Positions 23,148 through 34,275 of a DNA stretch of 64,000 nt are shown here, piece after piece. How positions within the stretch are numbered: the first letter of the stretch is position 1; every line of letters begins with the position of its first letter. Both the position numbers and the translations under genes were made by a program. The stretch comes from Acanthosoma haemorrhoidale (lineage: Eukaryota; Arthropoda; Insecta; Hemiptera; Acanthosomatidae). The notes under the pieces are model-generated. The model was not told the DNA's origin. It did not search any database and was given only the letters and a program-made list of their open reading frames with translations. Location: contig OV884013.1 in assembly GCA_930367205.1 (NCBI GenBank), positions 120,319,827-120,383,826 on the forward strand, in the 5' to 3' direction.

Positions 23148-24389
23148 ACAAATATCATCCATGTATCAATGAATATACAGGGTCTTTCATTAAGCGCTTC
23201 CTATCTTTAAATTTAAATAAAACATGTGTGAGATATCTTCGAAATTTTTCATTCGTTTAAAAGGCCTATCGATGCCATTATGTATGGAATATAACATCGT
23301 GCAAATGTCCGCCGCGGGTTCGCTGGGTGGCGCGCATCCGAAATGTCCAATTTTCTATGACTCTGGCGCATAAATCAGAATTTGACCGAGGACATGGGTT
23401 GTGTTGGCTTTGAGGACCGCTGTGATATGTGGCTTATTCGCATAGACCTGCGACTTAAGAAAACTCCACAAGAAAAAGTCGGGGTCAAATCGCACGATCT
23501 TGGTGGCCAGTTCACATCACCTCCACGTGAGATGACCACACGTCGTTGTTATGGTCGTTTACCTTCAGCTCCTGGGTCAGTTGAATTTTGTACGGGTGCA
23601 GGCCCAAGTCAGGACGCGAAATTCGCCAAGTGGTTGTCTGCGAAAGACCGAGTTCTTCTGAGCGACGCGAAATCGACTGCCTCGGATTCTCCTGCACACT
23701 CTCACGCCTGCGGCGATGTTTTCGGCAGACCTTGCGTTTCGTCGACGTACGGGTGTTGGTTGATTGTTTACTGAACCAGTGGGTTCAAATGTATCCTCCA
23801 CACTGCGGATAGTCCTCTCGGTAGGACGGTTATGGCGACCGCGGAACGTTGCCCGAACAGAACACCCATATTGATAAAACAATTTTATCATTTGCATGTG
23901 TTGAACGCTATATCCGTCCATTTTGATTTGGCAAAACATACTGAATATATGACAGCCAATTCGACAGATGCAGCTTCAACAATATGGCCGCTATTAACTG
24001 TCAAAGTTCGGAAGTCCCTATTGGAAGACGCTTTACAAGAGCCACAATAATAACTCATATATTATAACTACTAAAAAATAAACCATTTATTAAATTTTTT
24101 CTTCCTATTTTCTAAACTAATTACTTGTCTAGTGCAAGGGTAAAGGTTTTTTTTTGTTGTTTTTTTTTACCCTAAACCACTCATATATTTTTTTTTTTGC
24201 TGAGGTGTACTGAGGCCCCGTCCTTTGATAGAAGATCTAGGAATATAGTTTAGTATAAAGGTCGGATACTAAAGGTCTCTATGAAAGGCCTAGGGTAGAG
24301 GCTTAGGGCTTGGCCTAGAAGCATAAAAACGAAAGGGCTGTGCTTGCTTGTCTATTTATAACCACCAGGACTCTGAGCCATTTAATTAA
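23148..24389. repeat. 1.26-kb tandem duplication, unit 2
   Basis: Direct copy of unit 1, ending with the same CCATTTAATTAAC at 24389 immediately before a CT microsatellite. High identity including the non-transposon part shows local duplication rather than two insertions. Confidence 0.95.
23178..24043 (-). mobile_element. Tc1-like element, core deleted (copy 2)
   Basis: It has the same structure and deletion breakpoint as copy 1. One minus frame (23512-23697) keeps the helix-turn-helix end particularly well: SRRSEELGLSQTTTWR, DLGLHPYKIQLTQELK. The shared breakpoint shows that the core deletion came before the duplication. Confidence 0.8.
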
Positions 24390-24390
24390 C

Positions 24391-24391
24391 C

Positions 24392-24462
<71 letters not shown>

Positions 24463-24505
24463 TCTCTCTCACTTACTACATCTCTCTCTCTCTCTCTCTC
24501 TCTGC
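24391..24505. repeat. CT/CA microsatellite
   Basis: Long (CT)n with a short (CA)n interruption, followed by a second CT run ending near 24503. Confidence 0.95.
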
Positions 24506-24878
24506 CAGGTTGACTACTAACTGTTTAAACTCAGTTTGTGCAACATTCTCGATAAATTCCGCAGATTAATAGACCAGAGGTTATCCAGTATGTACTTTAG
24601 CTACGGCACATTTGTCGCTAATAAATTAGCCCTCTACGTATATACGGGCCCTAGGAGGAGATGGGCTGCAGATCCTGTGGTTGGATAATAACTGGTCCTA
24701 CCGCCTTCTCAATGGAATAGCTAATGAGGACACTGTCATAATTGCCCTGCTTCTACAATGTCTGCCTGCACAGCTACACCCGGCCTAATTTTCCACCTAA
24801 TTCATGATCATCGCCATTAGGGCGGTTATCTAGGCGCTATGCCTCTCTCAAGTATGACTTGAAAGTAGAGATACATGG
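24506..24878. other. unassigned stretch
   Basis: Mixed-composition sequence without an open frame or recognised repeat. Confidence 0.45.
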
Positions 24879-25768
24879 TGTTGCGACCGCTAACTACATA
24901 AGATAAATCACCCTATACTCCATTGTATATACATTGTAAATTGGTCATAATATGTTGTAAATTAATTTAAACAAATGCAAATAACATTACCAAACCATAA
25001 GTTATACTAGTGTAAATATTGTAAACAATAAAAGACGCAGCTGCAAAGAACTAGTCAGAGGCCTTTGAAGGGAGAGTCAGGTAGCGGCCCAGGTCTGGGT
25101 GGGTCCTGGTCTAGAATAGGCAAGGGTCACCACAACCCTGTGGTATGGTTGGTCAGAATAAGACCCCAGCCCATTGGCTACTTGGGGCAATATGCACCCC
25201 CTAGTTTTAGCCGATAAATCATTCTAACTCCGGCTATCTGACTGGTACTTGCAGCTACACTAATGTTTCTAGATTTGGCCTTCTCATTTATGAAAACCTC
25301 TGGATCTCTCTTCCTAACCTCGCTATGTTTTAGTCCGGCCTTGTCAGACCCCACACTATCCTAGTGGGAGTCTTTGTCTTCGTCTCGCTAAAACTAGCAC
25401 CTTCTTGGGAGAGATTTTTTCCTCGTGGACGACGGTCACCTGGGACCCTACAAACTTTACCTAGTAGTGTCTCCCACGGCAATCCAGTCTGCCTCTCTCC
25501 GGTTCACACTAGCCTTTGAGATCCGGACGGTTTTCGCCTACCATCATATACCGAGTGTGAATTTGTGGTCATTCCAAGACCACATAGTACCTATAATACC
25601 TGTATCTCTTCTCCTGAACATAGTGTACAGTCGGGGCACATACCTATCAAATATTGAGTCAGATAGTAAGACCGCCATGAAACGATTGTCCAGGTTATAA
25701 ACCTAATCAACCCTCACTTCGTCACTAGGGCTAGGGTAACTAGACACCCCCCTCGTGACGACCCGACA
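24879..25768 (+). mobile_element. solo LTR-like element (most complete copy)
   Basis: It begins TGTTGCGACCGCTAAC and ends GTGACGACCCGACA, so the ends are TGT...ACA as expected for an LTR. The length is 890 bp. AATAAAAG lies near 25028. The conserved block from GTCAGACCCCACAC to CCTTTGAGATCCGGACGG is shared with the four other copies. No internal retroelement sequence adjoins either side, so it is probably a recombination-derived solo LTR. I found no clear target duplication. Confidence 0.75.
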
Positions 25769-26340
25769 GGGATTTTGGTGTCTGCCAATACGCATACTAA
25801 GTCAGGTCCTGCTGGGTAATTCACTATTTGAACTACGTTATAATTACCAATAGTCTTTTCCATTTGTAAAGGTCGGTGGATTGTACTCATGTATTTAACT
25901 TACGTGTTTTTTTTATCTACAGCCTCAGATCACTATCCATAATCACCGCCTGACATGTGGGACTGGGGTGCCTCCTGGACCCTGGGCTCTGCCCTCGTCA
26001 AACTATTGAATCGACTCCCGCAATGAGTTTAAATTTACAAACAACAGCATAAATGACTGAAGAGTTTTACGCAGAAATAAATCCCCCCCCCCAAAAAAAA
26101 AAACAAGTAGTCATTACATCCCTCGGTCCTTGTTTTTTTGAGGCATCTTATTTTGGATATTAGCTTCATTTGATACCATGATGACGCTCAAAACGCAAGC
26201 CTATAACAAATATAAAGGGTAATTAATCAGCTTAGTAATTATTAACTATATATTTTTCTGCCTTATCGATTAGTGAATGAAATTAAAGATATTGACGGTG
26301 CATACTTACGAAATATGTTTATTTGTATTGTGACTCGTTT
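25769..26340. other. unassigned stretch
   Basis: No gene seen. A run of 10 C followed by A occurs at about 26083-26102. Confidence 0.45.
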
Positions 26341-27175
26341 TTGCGATTGACGAGTGCAGGACGCTTTTCATGGAGCTTCTCTTGCACTCTTTGCAACTGC
26401 TGAACGTATCTATCCGCAGTAATCGTTAAATTTGACTTCAACGACTCGTGGTGAATTATTCCTTGACAATCCCACCATACACACAATAAAATCTTTTTGC
26501 CATGGATGTTTGCTTTCGGATCTGGTAGGGGGTTGGTTGATCCTTAGCAAGCCACTGTCTTTTGCGGACTATATTATCATAGGTAACCCATTTTTCATCG
26601 CCTGTTACAATCCTGTTTAAAAAAGGTTCAATTTTTACCCGTGAGAGCAGACTTGTGGCGATTGACATGCGATCTTCTTTATTCCGTTCACTGAGATTGT
26701 GAGGCACCCACACTCCTAACTTGCAGACTTTCCCTAATTTCTCCAGGTGGCGGTTAACAGTTGATTGTGACGTATTCAACCTTTCTGCTATACCTCTTTG
26801 ATTGACGTGGATTTCCCTCCAATATTGCCTTTAAAAGGTTGTCGTTAAAGTCAGAAGGACGTCCTGCCCTCGGTTCGTCTTTTAAGGTCGTATCTCCAGA
26901 ACGGAATTTTATAAACCGATTTCTAACTGCCCGATCAGTTATTAGTCCTTCACCATATACACTGCATATCTTTTCAGCTGTCGCCCTAGTACTATTGCCT
27001 TGTTTAAATTCCCAAAGCATTACATGACGAATATGTGTTTTTGATTCGTGAGGACAATAGTATTCTACGTGGGTAGTTATTGTGTGATCGGTGTAATACC
27101 GGACTGCACGCCAGCCACCTCCCTCCGCTCTCTCGTCTGATTCCTCCTCCACGGCACGCGAGCGCTTCACTTTAT
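26341..27175 (-). pseudogene. mariner transposase remnant, 3' truncated
   Basis: On the minus strand the first frame (to about 26800) gives the paired-box-like N-terminus: HIRHVMLWEFKQGNSTRATA, then DRAVRNRFIKFRSGDT and DEPRAGRPS. A frameshift follows. The second frame then gives STVNRHLEKLGKV, GVWVPHNLSERN and the first catalytic region IVTGDEKWVTYDN. A third frame continues to RPALVNRK near 26345, where homology ends. The second and third catalytic Asp are therefore missing. This is a separate mariner lineage from 1-171 and 27625. Confidence 0.85.
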
Positions 27176-27620
27176 ATCGCGCTTCGATCCATACTTCTAC
27201 GACGAACCCTTTGTTCCTTTAAAACCTTCTTCGGAGGCTAAAGTGTTTGTAAAATTCAATTTTACCTTATCTTCAAATTTAAAATAAGGGGTCTATTATA
27301 AATGGGAATTGTTATGTTACTCTCTTATGAGTGGCTATTTTAAGGAAAATCATATTAATGTTTGATATGAACTGGTTCTTAGATATTAGAAAATGTGATA
27401 TATATGCACCCAGCCACTGCTCGGCAGCCACATATGCTTTTTGATTTCTGGCTGAGGGTTTGGATTAAGTAAACAATTAAGTTCAATATTGTCTTCCCAT
27501 AAAATAATCCCCCCCCCCAAAACCAGCTATGAACCGTTAGAAAATTTAATCGAAAAACGTACAGACGAGGATTCATAAAAAAGTAACGAGAATTTTGTTT
27601 TTTTTGTTGTTTGGTAAATT
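27176..27620. other. unassigned stretch
   Basis: A 65-codon minus ORF (27379-27576) has no recognised motif. Runs of C and T are present. Confidence 0.4.
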
Positions 27621-27624
27621 TTTT

Positions 27625-28095
27625 TTATTTATTATTCGATAGCAATTTATTCCCCTTCAAAGTAATCCCCCTTAGGTAAAATACACTTGGGCCAGCGCTT
27701 TTCCAATCTTCGAAGCACTTTTTAAACTCACTTTTCGATATAGCTCTTAGCTTCTTCAGCAATAATTCTTTTATGTCACCAATAGGGTCAAAACGTCGTC
27801 CTTGCAAGGTTTTTTTTCAATTTAGGAAACAAAAAAAAAGTCGCAGGGAACCAAGTCCGGCGAATACAGGGGCTGAGCTAACACAACAGTGTTGTTTTTT
27901 GGTAAAAAATTACGAACAATCAGCGAGGTGTGAGCGCGAGCGTGCTTTTTGATGCAATTTCCAAGAATTGTTTTGCCGCCATTCCGGTCGTTTTCGTCGG
28001 ATCGCTTCACGTGCGTGGCGCATTACTTCCAAGTGATATTCTTTATCGAAATCGACAAAAAACCGGTGATTGTAAAATTCTTGTTACTTTTTTAT
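27625..28095 (-). pseudogene. mariner transposase C-terminal half
   Basis: On the minus strand, starting near 28095, conserved blocks are KEYHLEVMRHAREAIRRKRP, then AHTSLIVRNF, then YSPDLVPCDFFF. After a frameshift in an A-run come QGRRFDPIGDI and FKKCFEDWK. The HHDNA box holding the second catalytic Asp is replaced (KKHARAHTS), while the third Asp in PCDFF remains. The N-terminal half is absent. It differs from the neighbour at 26341, so it is an independent insertion. Confidence 0.82.
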
Positions 28096-28169
28096 CAAAC
28101 CTTGTAAAATATTTTATATTTTTGTATATATTACAGTCTTCGATTATACTTTGTCTACTTTATATTTAC

Positions 28170-28678
28170 TGTACAGACTACTTCAAAGGCCATCCCATCT
28201 CTCAATAGAAAATAAATTTCTAATCTGCAAAGTAATAAGCCAATTTGGACATACAGAATAGAGCTATTGGGGAACAGCAAAAAATACAAACGCCAAGCGC
28301 ATCCAATCCTTTCAATCAAAAAGTCCTGATAACAATAGTAAAACTCCTCGGAAACTAAAACGGCAGTGGCTTCGTGACCTGCTATAAATGCGTAACAGTG
28401 GGAGTCCTGGCAATGGCCAGTTTCTCCAATCATGTCTTCAGCATATGTGGCTCTCGTGCTCTTCGTCAGCCTTCACGAGCTCGTATCCGGAGACGCGGCT
28501 GACGGAGGAGCGTGGAGGACTTCCCAAGACTCCGCTTCCTCCTTCGCACGCGACGGACAACCATGTGGATTTGGGAGGCCTCTGGGCTGTTTGTAAATAC
28601 TGTATGAATACATTTATCACAATTTATTGTTGCCCAATGAGGCAGATTGTAATTTTATCATAATAAAGTTGTTGTTTT
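28170..28678 (+). mobile_element. LINE-A 3' fragment with internal deletion
   Basis: It begins in the ORF2 C-terminal region (CATCCCATCTCTCAATAGAA; ATAGAGCTATTGGGGAACAG). At about 28343 it jumps to the ORF2 end (CTCGGAAACTAAAACGGCAG) and then keeps the full UTR to AATAAAGTTGTTG. Confidence 0.82.
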
Positions 28679-29289
28679 TTTAATTATTAAAGTAATTGTT
28701 ATATATATGATATTTCCTTATACTCTTTCTCAATTTTTTAATCCCTCTCGAAAAAAACCCCAACGATTCGTTGTTATTCAATGAAAAAAGCAAGTGTTTA
28801 CAACCTTGACATAAAAAACAATAAGCTGGCGTTATTTTAATAGCACCCTGTACCCTTGACATCCACAGTTACAGTCTATGCAGATAGTCGTTTTAAATCA
28901 CAATTACTTCGGTTGGTTTTTCGAAAGGATTCACTCCGTATAAGCTCAAAATAATCAATTATAGTACAGCCCCCCTAGCCAGGAAGTTAGTTCGTGCCCA
29001 CGATGGGGACATGACGCTCCTCCACTCGGAACTTTCATAGAATCCCCAGTTGTGGGCGATCATTGTGAATAATTGGCGTGATGGAGTCGAGCTGCCAATC
29101 TTTCCGTTAGCGGTGCCCGATCGCTGGCCGGGGAGAGAAATTGATATTATCCCGGACCAACTTTCAGATCCTTAATGAACTTTGAGAGCCGCCTCATTGC
29201 TGGCTGTGACATTTGATCGATAGCACCCTACTAGTTCGTAACCCCCCCCCCCCTTCAGTCAGTTTTCCCTAACAACCCTTTCTAGGGTA
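28679..29289. other. unassigned stretch
   Basis: 28990-29240 is clearly more GC-rich than its surroundings and looks single-copy within this window. No frame is convincing. A run of 12 C is at about 29242. Confidence 0.4.
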
Positions 29290-29905
29290 TTACGGTTTAG
29301 ACATATGGAATAGAGCTATGGGGGACAGCAAAAAAGTCGAACATCAAGCGCATCCAATCCTTTCAATCAAAAGTCCTGAGAACAATAGTAAATGCCCCTT
29401 ATTACGTCAGCAACAAAACCCTTCATAATGATCTTAATATATACATTCTCGAACGCATCTCTTCCAAGTTCATGAAATTCCTTAGTAACCTATCAAACCA
29501 ACCTTATCCCTATAATTCTCCCCGGAGACTAAAACGGCACTAGCCTCGTGGCCTGCTATAAATGCGTGACAGTGGGAGTCCTGGCAATGTCCAGTTTCTC
29601 TAATCATGTCCTGAGCGTCTGCGGCTCTCGCGCTCTTGTTCAGCCTCCGCTGGCTCTTATCCGGTGACGCGGCTGATCTAGGAGCGTGGGGGGCTTCCCA
29701 ATACTTCGCTTCCTTCTTCACACGCGAGGGAGGTGACAACCATGTGGACTTGGGGGGCCTCTGGGCTGTTTGTATATATAGTATGAATGAGCGAGTGAAT
29801 GAAAATTATAAATTGGTATGAACGAGATCATATAGCTCTATTACATTATAGCCCAATAACAGGCAGATTGTAATTTTATCATGATAAAGTTGTTGTTATT
29901 ATATA
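29290..29905 (+). mobile_element. LINE-A 3' fragment
   Basis: It starts in ORF2 at ATAGAGCTATGGGGGACAGC, continues through CAAAAGTCCTGAGAACAATA and ACCCTTCATAATGATCTTAA, and on to the UTR. It ends with AATGAGCGAGTGAATGAAAA, GGCAGATTGTAATTTTATCA and the final AAAGTTGTTG. Frame-disrupting changes are present. Confidence 0.85.
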
Positions 29906-30397
29906 TTGTTGTGATATTTTAAAATGATGATTTTACTATATATTCATATATTGCACCAATACTTTTTCTTCCTGATAGTAAAAGTTTCATATCCTTACTA
30001 CAATTTTTTATCCGTGCCATTAGATTAATTTCTTTTCTTATGTAAAAATGAGTTTTTTTTTTTTTTCAATTTTATCAAATTCGGTGTTATTATTACTTTT
30101 AAATAAAGGAGAATCTAGATAACCCTAATAATTAATGAGGCTAACACGAGTTGTTGAATATCTCTTCAGGTCAAGTGTGGATTTTAGATCACATTCAATG
30201 TTGCCAGAGCAGACACGCAGACGAAGAGAAGTCATGTTTTCATTCATTCGTTCATTCATTTTGACATAATTATTCTTCGAGGGTTCCCCCTCAACTAACA
30301 GAAATGTTCAATTACAAGATGATTCATTTGCAAACTTACGTTATGAATGGTTCATTGAATGGTCAATTTGAGTTTAGACAACTTTCACATACTATCT
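29906..30397. other. unassigned AT-rich stretch
   Basis: No gene or recognised repeat beyond short T-runs and CATTCATT motifs. Confidence 0.45.
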
Positions 30398-31195
30398 CTC
30401 AATGCACTATCTGGGTATAGAAATGGATATGCATCTCCATTTCTCAACTCGTTTTAGTAACAAACTAGAAAAAGTACGACACAGGTCTTACCGGCTATCG
30501 CACTTGCTAACTTCACCCAACCTGTCGTTTCGTCTCAAACTGATGAGCTATAAATGTGTCCCCCCGCTATATACCCGCTTGACTCACAATACAGCCAAGT
30601 GTCTCCAACATTTCCAGAATGGGATCATGAGAAAAGTGGTCTGACATACCTCTCTCCAGAGGTTGAAGAACGCTACCCGTTGCTTGCTGTGACGTCGGTG
30701 GGTGAATTCATCCGCACACATCAAGTTTTTTGACTCGTTGCAGCACCTAACCAACCCAGTGTTTAACACTATGACTTGACCACCCCTCCCGCATCGATGG
30801 CAACAGACTGACGGGGAAAAATTAGGTTAAGAATTAGTATGTAAGTTAGTTTTAAGTTTGATCAAAAAGGTGAGCCCCATCACCTTTATTAGTCAGTTCG
30901 GTCCAGTCACGTATAATGTGTATCATTATACTTGTTTATTCCCATATATAACTTTTATAAAATAACAAAACCTGTATATAATGTAGCGATGCTACAGGAA
31001 ATACAACCCAGCCACCGGTAGACTCACTACTGTACTGACTTAACCAACCTCCACCGAGGATTCCCACATTCCTAACTCCTCTCACACCACCTTCAAGCAG
31101 GTACTCCTAGTACAAGGTTCCTATCACTCCAAATATTTTATATTTTTCCCACATACTAAATTCGACCTAGAGAGCTTCGGGGGGGGGGGGGGGGG
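30398..31195 (+). mobile_element. LINE-B 3' fragment (non-LTR retrotransposon)
   Basis: An open frame (30402-30644) gives MHYLGIEMDMHLHFSTRF, RLKLMSYKCVPPLYTR and KCLQHFQNGIMRKVV, the post-palm region of a Jockey-type reverse transcriptase. It is followed by HTSLQRLKNATR and, after a stop, FDSLQHLTNPVFNTMT. The 3' UTR then includes TAACCAACCTCCACCGAGG and CTCCTAGTACAAGG, ending at AGAGAGCTTCGGGG beside a run of about 17 G. It is distinct in sequence from LINE-A. Relatives are at 8850, 21676 and 47935. Confidence 0.75.
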
Positions 31196-33985
31196 AAAGG
31201 AAATACAAAAATAATTTGTAAATAGATTCGCCTGAGGATCTATAATTATATTTAATTATCTGTGAATTTAAAGGGGCTAAGGAAAAAAAAGAGAAAGGAA
31301 ACAAAAAGCCTAATAATACAAATGCTGCGTTATTTATTCACAATTATTCATTCATTAATTCTAAACCATATCGTTGTATGAAGAAATATTATTATTATAT
31401 TTGCCTATTTGGTAATGTCGTTTTATTATTATTTAAATGTTTTTGTTTTTTTTAATATTTTTATTATATAAATCATGAAACGTACTGAAATTTATTAAGT
31501 GAATAATAGATCGCGAGGATTATTTGGCTAAAATTCGCTTAACATCCTCGATCACTGAAAACAACTAAAATATCGTAACTATAAAATAACCGATAATTTA
31601 CATGATTGTGTTTTAACTAAAAACGTGTTGTGGACTACCCCCCCCCCCCTAGACAGGAATGGTCAAACTCCTTTCCCTTAGGGCTAGTAGGGAAATAAAT
31701 ATGTGATCCCTGAACCTATTGTACCCTTTGACAGTATCATAGTACAATAGTACAGAATGGTGATAACAGCCGTTAGCGGATTGAGGGGTGACTGGGGGCG
31801 ATAGGTGTGAAGGATGCTTGTCAGCTGTTTACGGGGCCTCACCCTACCTTGTCGTATGTCCTCATTCACAATAAGAGCGACCCTTATCGTCTAACACTGC
31901 CGAGGTCTAATGCACATTTCCCCTTAATTTATAATTCATTTAACATATTTATTATTAGCTGGCTTACAGATGCCCAAATTAATTAATAATCCACTGTATT
32001 AACACAGATGGATTTTGGTCTTCACGTATCAAAATCATGTCATACTTTAGCGGCTGTAAAAATCTGAAATTGTAAGGATTATATTTACAACACATCATAA
32101 CATGATCATGCTTTCGGTAAAAATACGAAACCGAAGTTATAAAAAAAAAAAAAGTCATATCTGGTCCGTTTCACTATCTGTTAAGATATTTAATAACACT
32201 TAATTATGTATATATATTGTAACATTCATGATATTTGAGAATATCATGACCAGCAACCCTTCCATCTGGTCAGCATCTTCCCTTATGCTCTTAGGAGGGG
32301 GGATGAGAAAAAGGGTCAGTCTTAGCCTAACCGCCTAGAGAGCGAACCAGAGCAAGCTCCCGATTTGGCGGTCACCAACAGAAAAAGAGGAGAAGAACCA
32401 ACAGCAGACAGTAACGTTGATTGGATTATACGGAGATCATCGATTGGGTGATATTGATATTGTTTTTTTTATTATGGATCCATTAAAAGAAATTGAGCTC
32501 AAATTTCATGTTTTTTTTTGTAATTAGTAGTAACTATCCTTGTTCAAAAGGAATTGAATATTTTTTATATAATTTATGTCAGCACTCTATATAATTATAA
32601 TTATTTGTTATAACCATTTTATTTGGAATATATTTCACAATCAGTTTCTCAATTTATTAATAACTAGAACATTAGCCTTGAGATCGGGCGATTCAATCGG
32701 GATAAATTCCTATGTCAAAGACATAAAACAATTTGAATTAAAGATCTCATGACGGACCTGCCTAGCTAAGGTAAATTGATCAATAAAGTAGAAAGAGAAA
32801 TGGTAAAAAATGAGGTAGATTTCAATATATATATTAAAAAAAATACGATTTATTGCATAAGTGATGATAATAAAAACAAACAATTAATGCTAATACAGAT
32901 TATATTAAGCATTTTTTTTCAAGACTCAAAAAGACTCTTCTTGTGGCCCTCAAAAATAAAATGATTTACTTCCTAAAAACATCTTCTTCCTAGTTGATAT
33001 ATTGTATACAACACTTTTTACTTAAATGATTTTTGCTACACTTACAATTTTCAAGAAATCATCGAATGTTTTCTTACACAATGCCAGTGGTTTCCTAGGT
33101 AAATTATTCTTAGCAATTTATTCCGTGTTATCTGCAGTTTAAGGTAGTACAATCTGGGACAGGAACCCGAACAATCAACAAGACTTTGTTTACAATAATT
33201 ATTAGAGCTAAATAGGATTGTATTGTATTTTTTTTAAAATGCATAAAATGTACTTTGACTAGATCAGTAACCGTAGAAACAAATCTTCTCAGCATCTGAG
33301 GATAAAGTTTGTCGTTTCGGTTTGACATCAAAGATTGACTGTGTAGCGCACTTCCGTCGCGCATGACCTCACTCGGATGTCGTAGGAAGAGAAAGGATAT
33401 GCGCGCTAAGAGGCAGAAAAAAGTAGTGATGCATGAAAAGCGTAGGAGATATGAAATGATGACTGACCGCAGCGAGAGAGAGGGAGGGAGGGAGGGATGG
33501 AGAGATGCGAGTACAGAGAACGGCTAAGAGATAAGTGGTCTGAACAAAGCCCCTGTTAAACACCGCCTGCTCCTCCTCGTTGCTAGGGAGTGCTTTCATC
33601 CCTCGCCCTCCCTGTTCTCTTTATTGCCTACCACTCAGTCACTCTCTTCTTCCGTTCCGGCCAATATTGTCAGATCTTCCTGTACCTATCGGCTGTCCGT
33701 TAGCTGTTATTGCCTTGTCTTCAACTCCTCGGCCTAAGGACCCGTTATGCCGTGCCCGAAAGGGTAGGTTCTACTTTCAATCAAGTAATCGCTGGCTGTC
33801 TACTGTTTATTAGCGGCAATATTATAATGGTGTGCAAATGTGTTGCCTACAATGAACCTAACGACTGTAACAAAAAAACATTTAATAATTAAAAATCAAT
33901 GACAACTGTGAAAATAAGAAATGTGTAAGAACTATTGCAAGGGGATAAAAAAAGTGAAAAGTTCCTGGGGTTTATTTATTTTTTT
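31196..33985. other. unassigned stretch
   Basis: Largely AT-rich. Two sub-blocks differ. 32218-32460 starts TGTAACATTCATGATATT, has a 9-bp hairpin, and turns GC-richer, as a decayed LTR might. 33360-33900 is GC- and CpG-richer with a (GGGA)n purine run near 33482. Neither yields a recognised protein. Confidence 0.4.
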
Positions 33986-33989
33986 ATAT

Positions 33990-34275
33990 ATAACTCCTTT
34001 ATTGTGCTAAAATTACAATCTGCCTCATTAGGCAATAAGTGATTGTGATAAATGTTCTCATTCATACCATAGTTACAATTCATCATTCACTCGCTCATTC
34101 ATACAATATTTACAAAAAGCCCAGACACCTTCCAAATCCACATGGTTGTCACCTCCCTCGCGCGCGAAGGAGGAAGCGGAGTCTTGGGAACTCCCCCACG
34201 CTCCTACGTCAGCCGCGTCACCGGATACGAGCCAGTAGAGGTTGACGAATAGTGCAAGAGCCACAGACGCTCAGG
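33990..34275 (-). mobile_element. LINE-A 3' UTR fragment, minus strand
   Basis: Minus-strand 3' UTR from the GAGCGTCTGTGGCTC block (about 34275) to the tail CTTTATTGTGCTAAAATTAC (about 33995). No coding part is retained. Confidence 0.8.

Noticed and set aside
33837..33902. Short frame MVCKCVAYNEPNDCN resembling the start of a THAP domain
   Set aside because: Only 21 codons, the expected later Cys/His and AVPTIF-type motifs are missing, and the similarity is slight.
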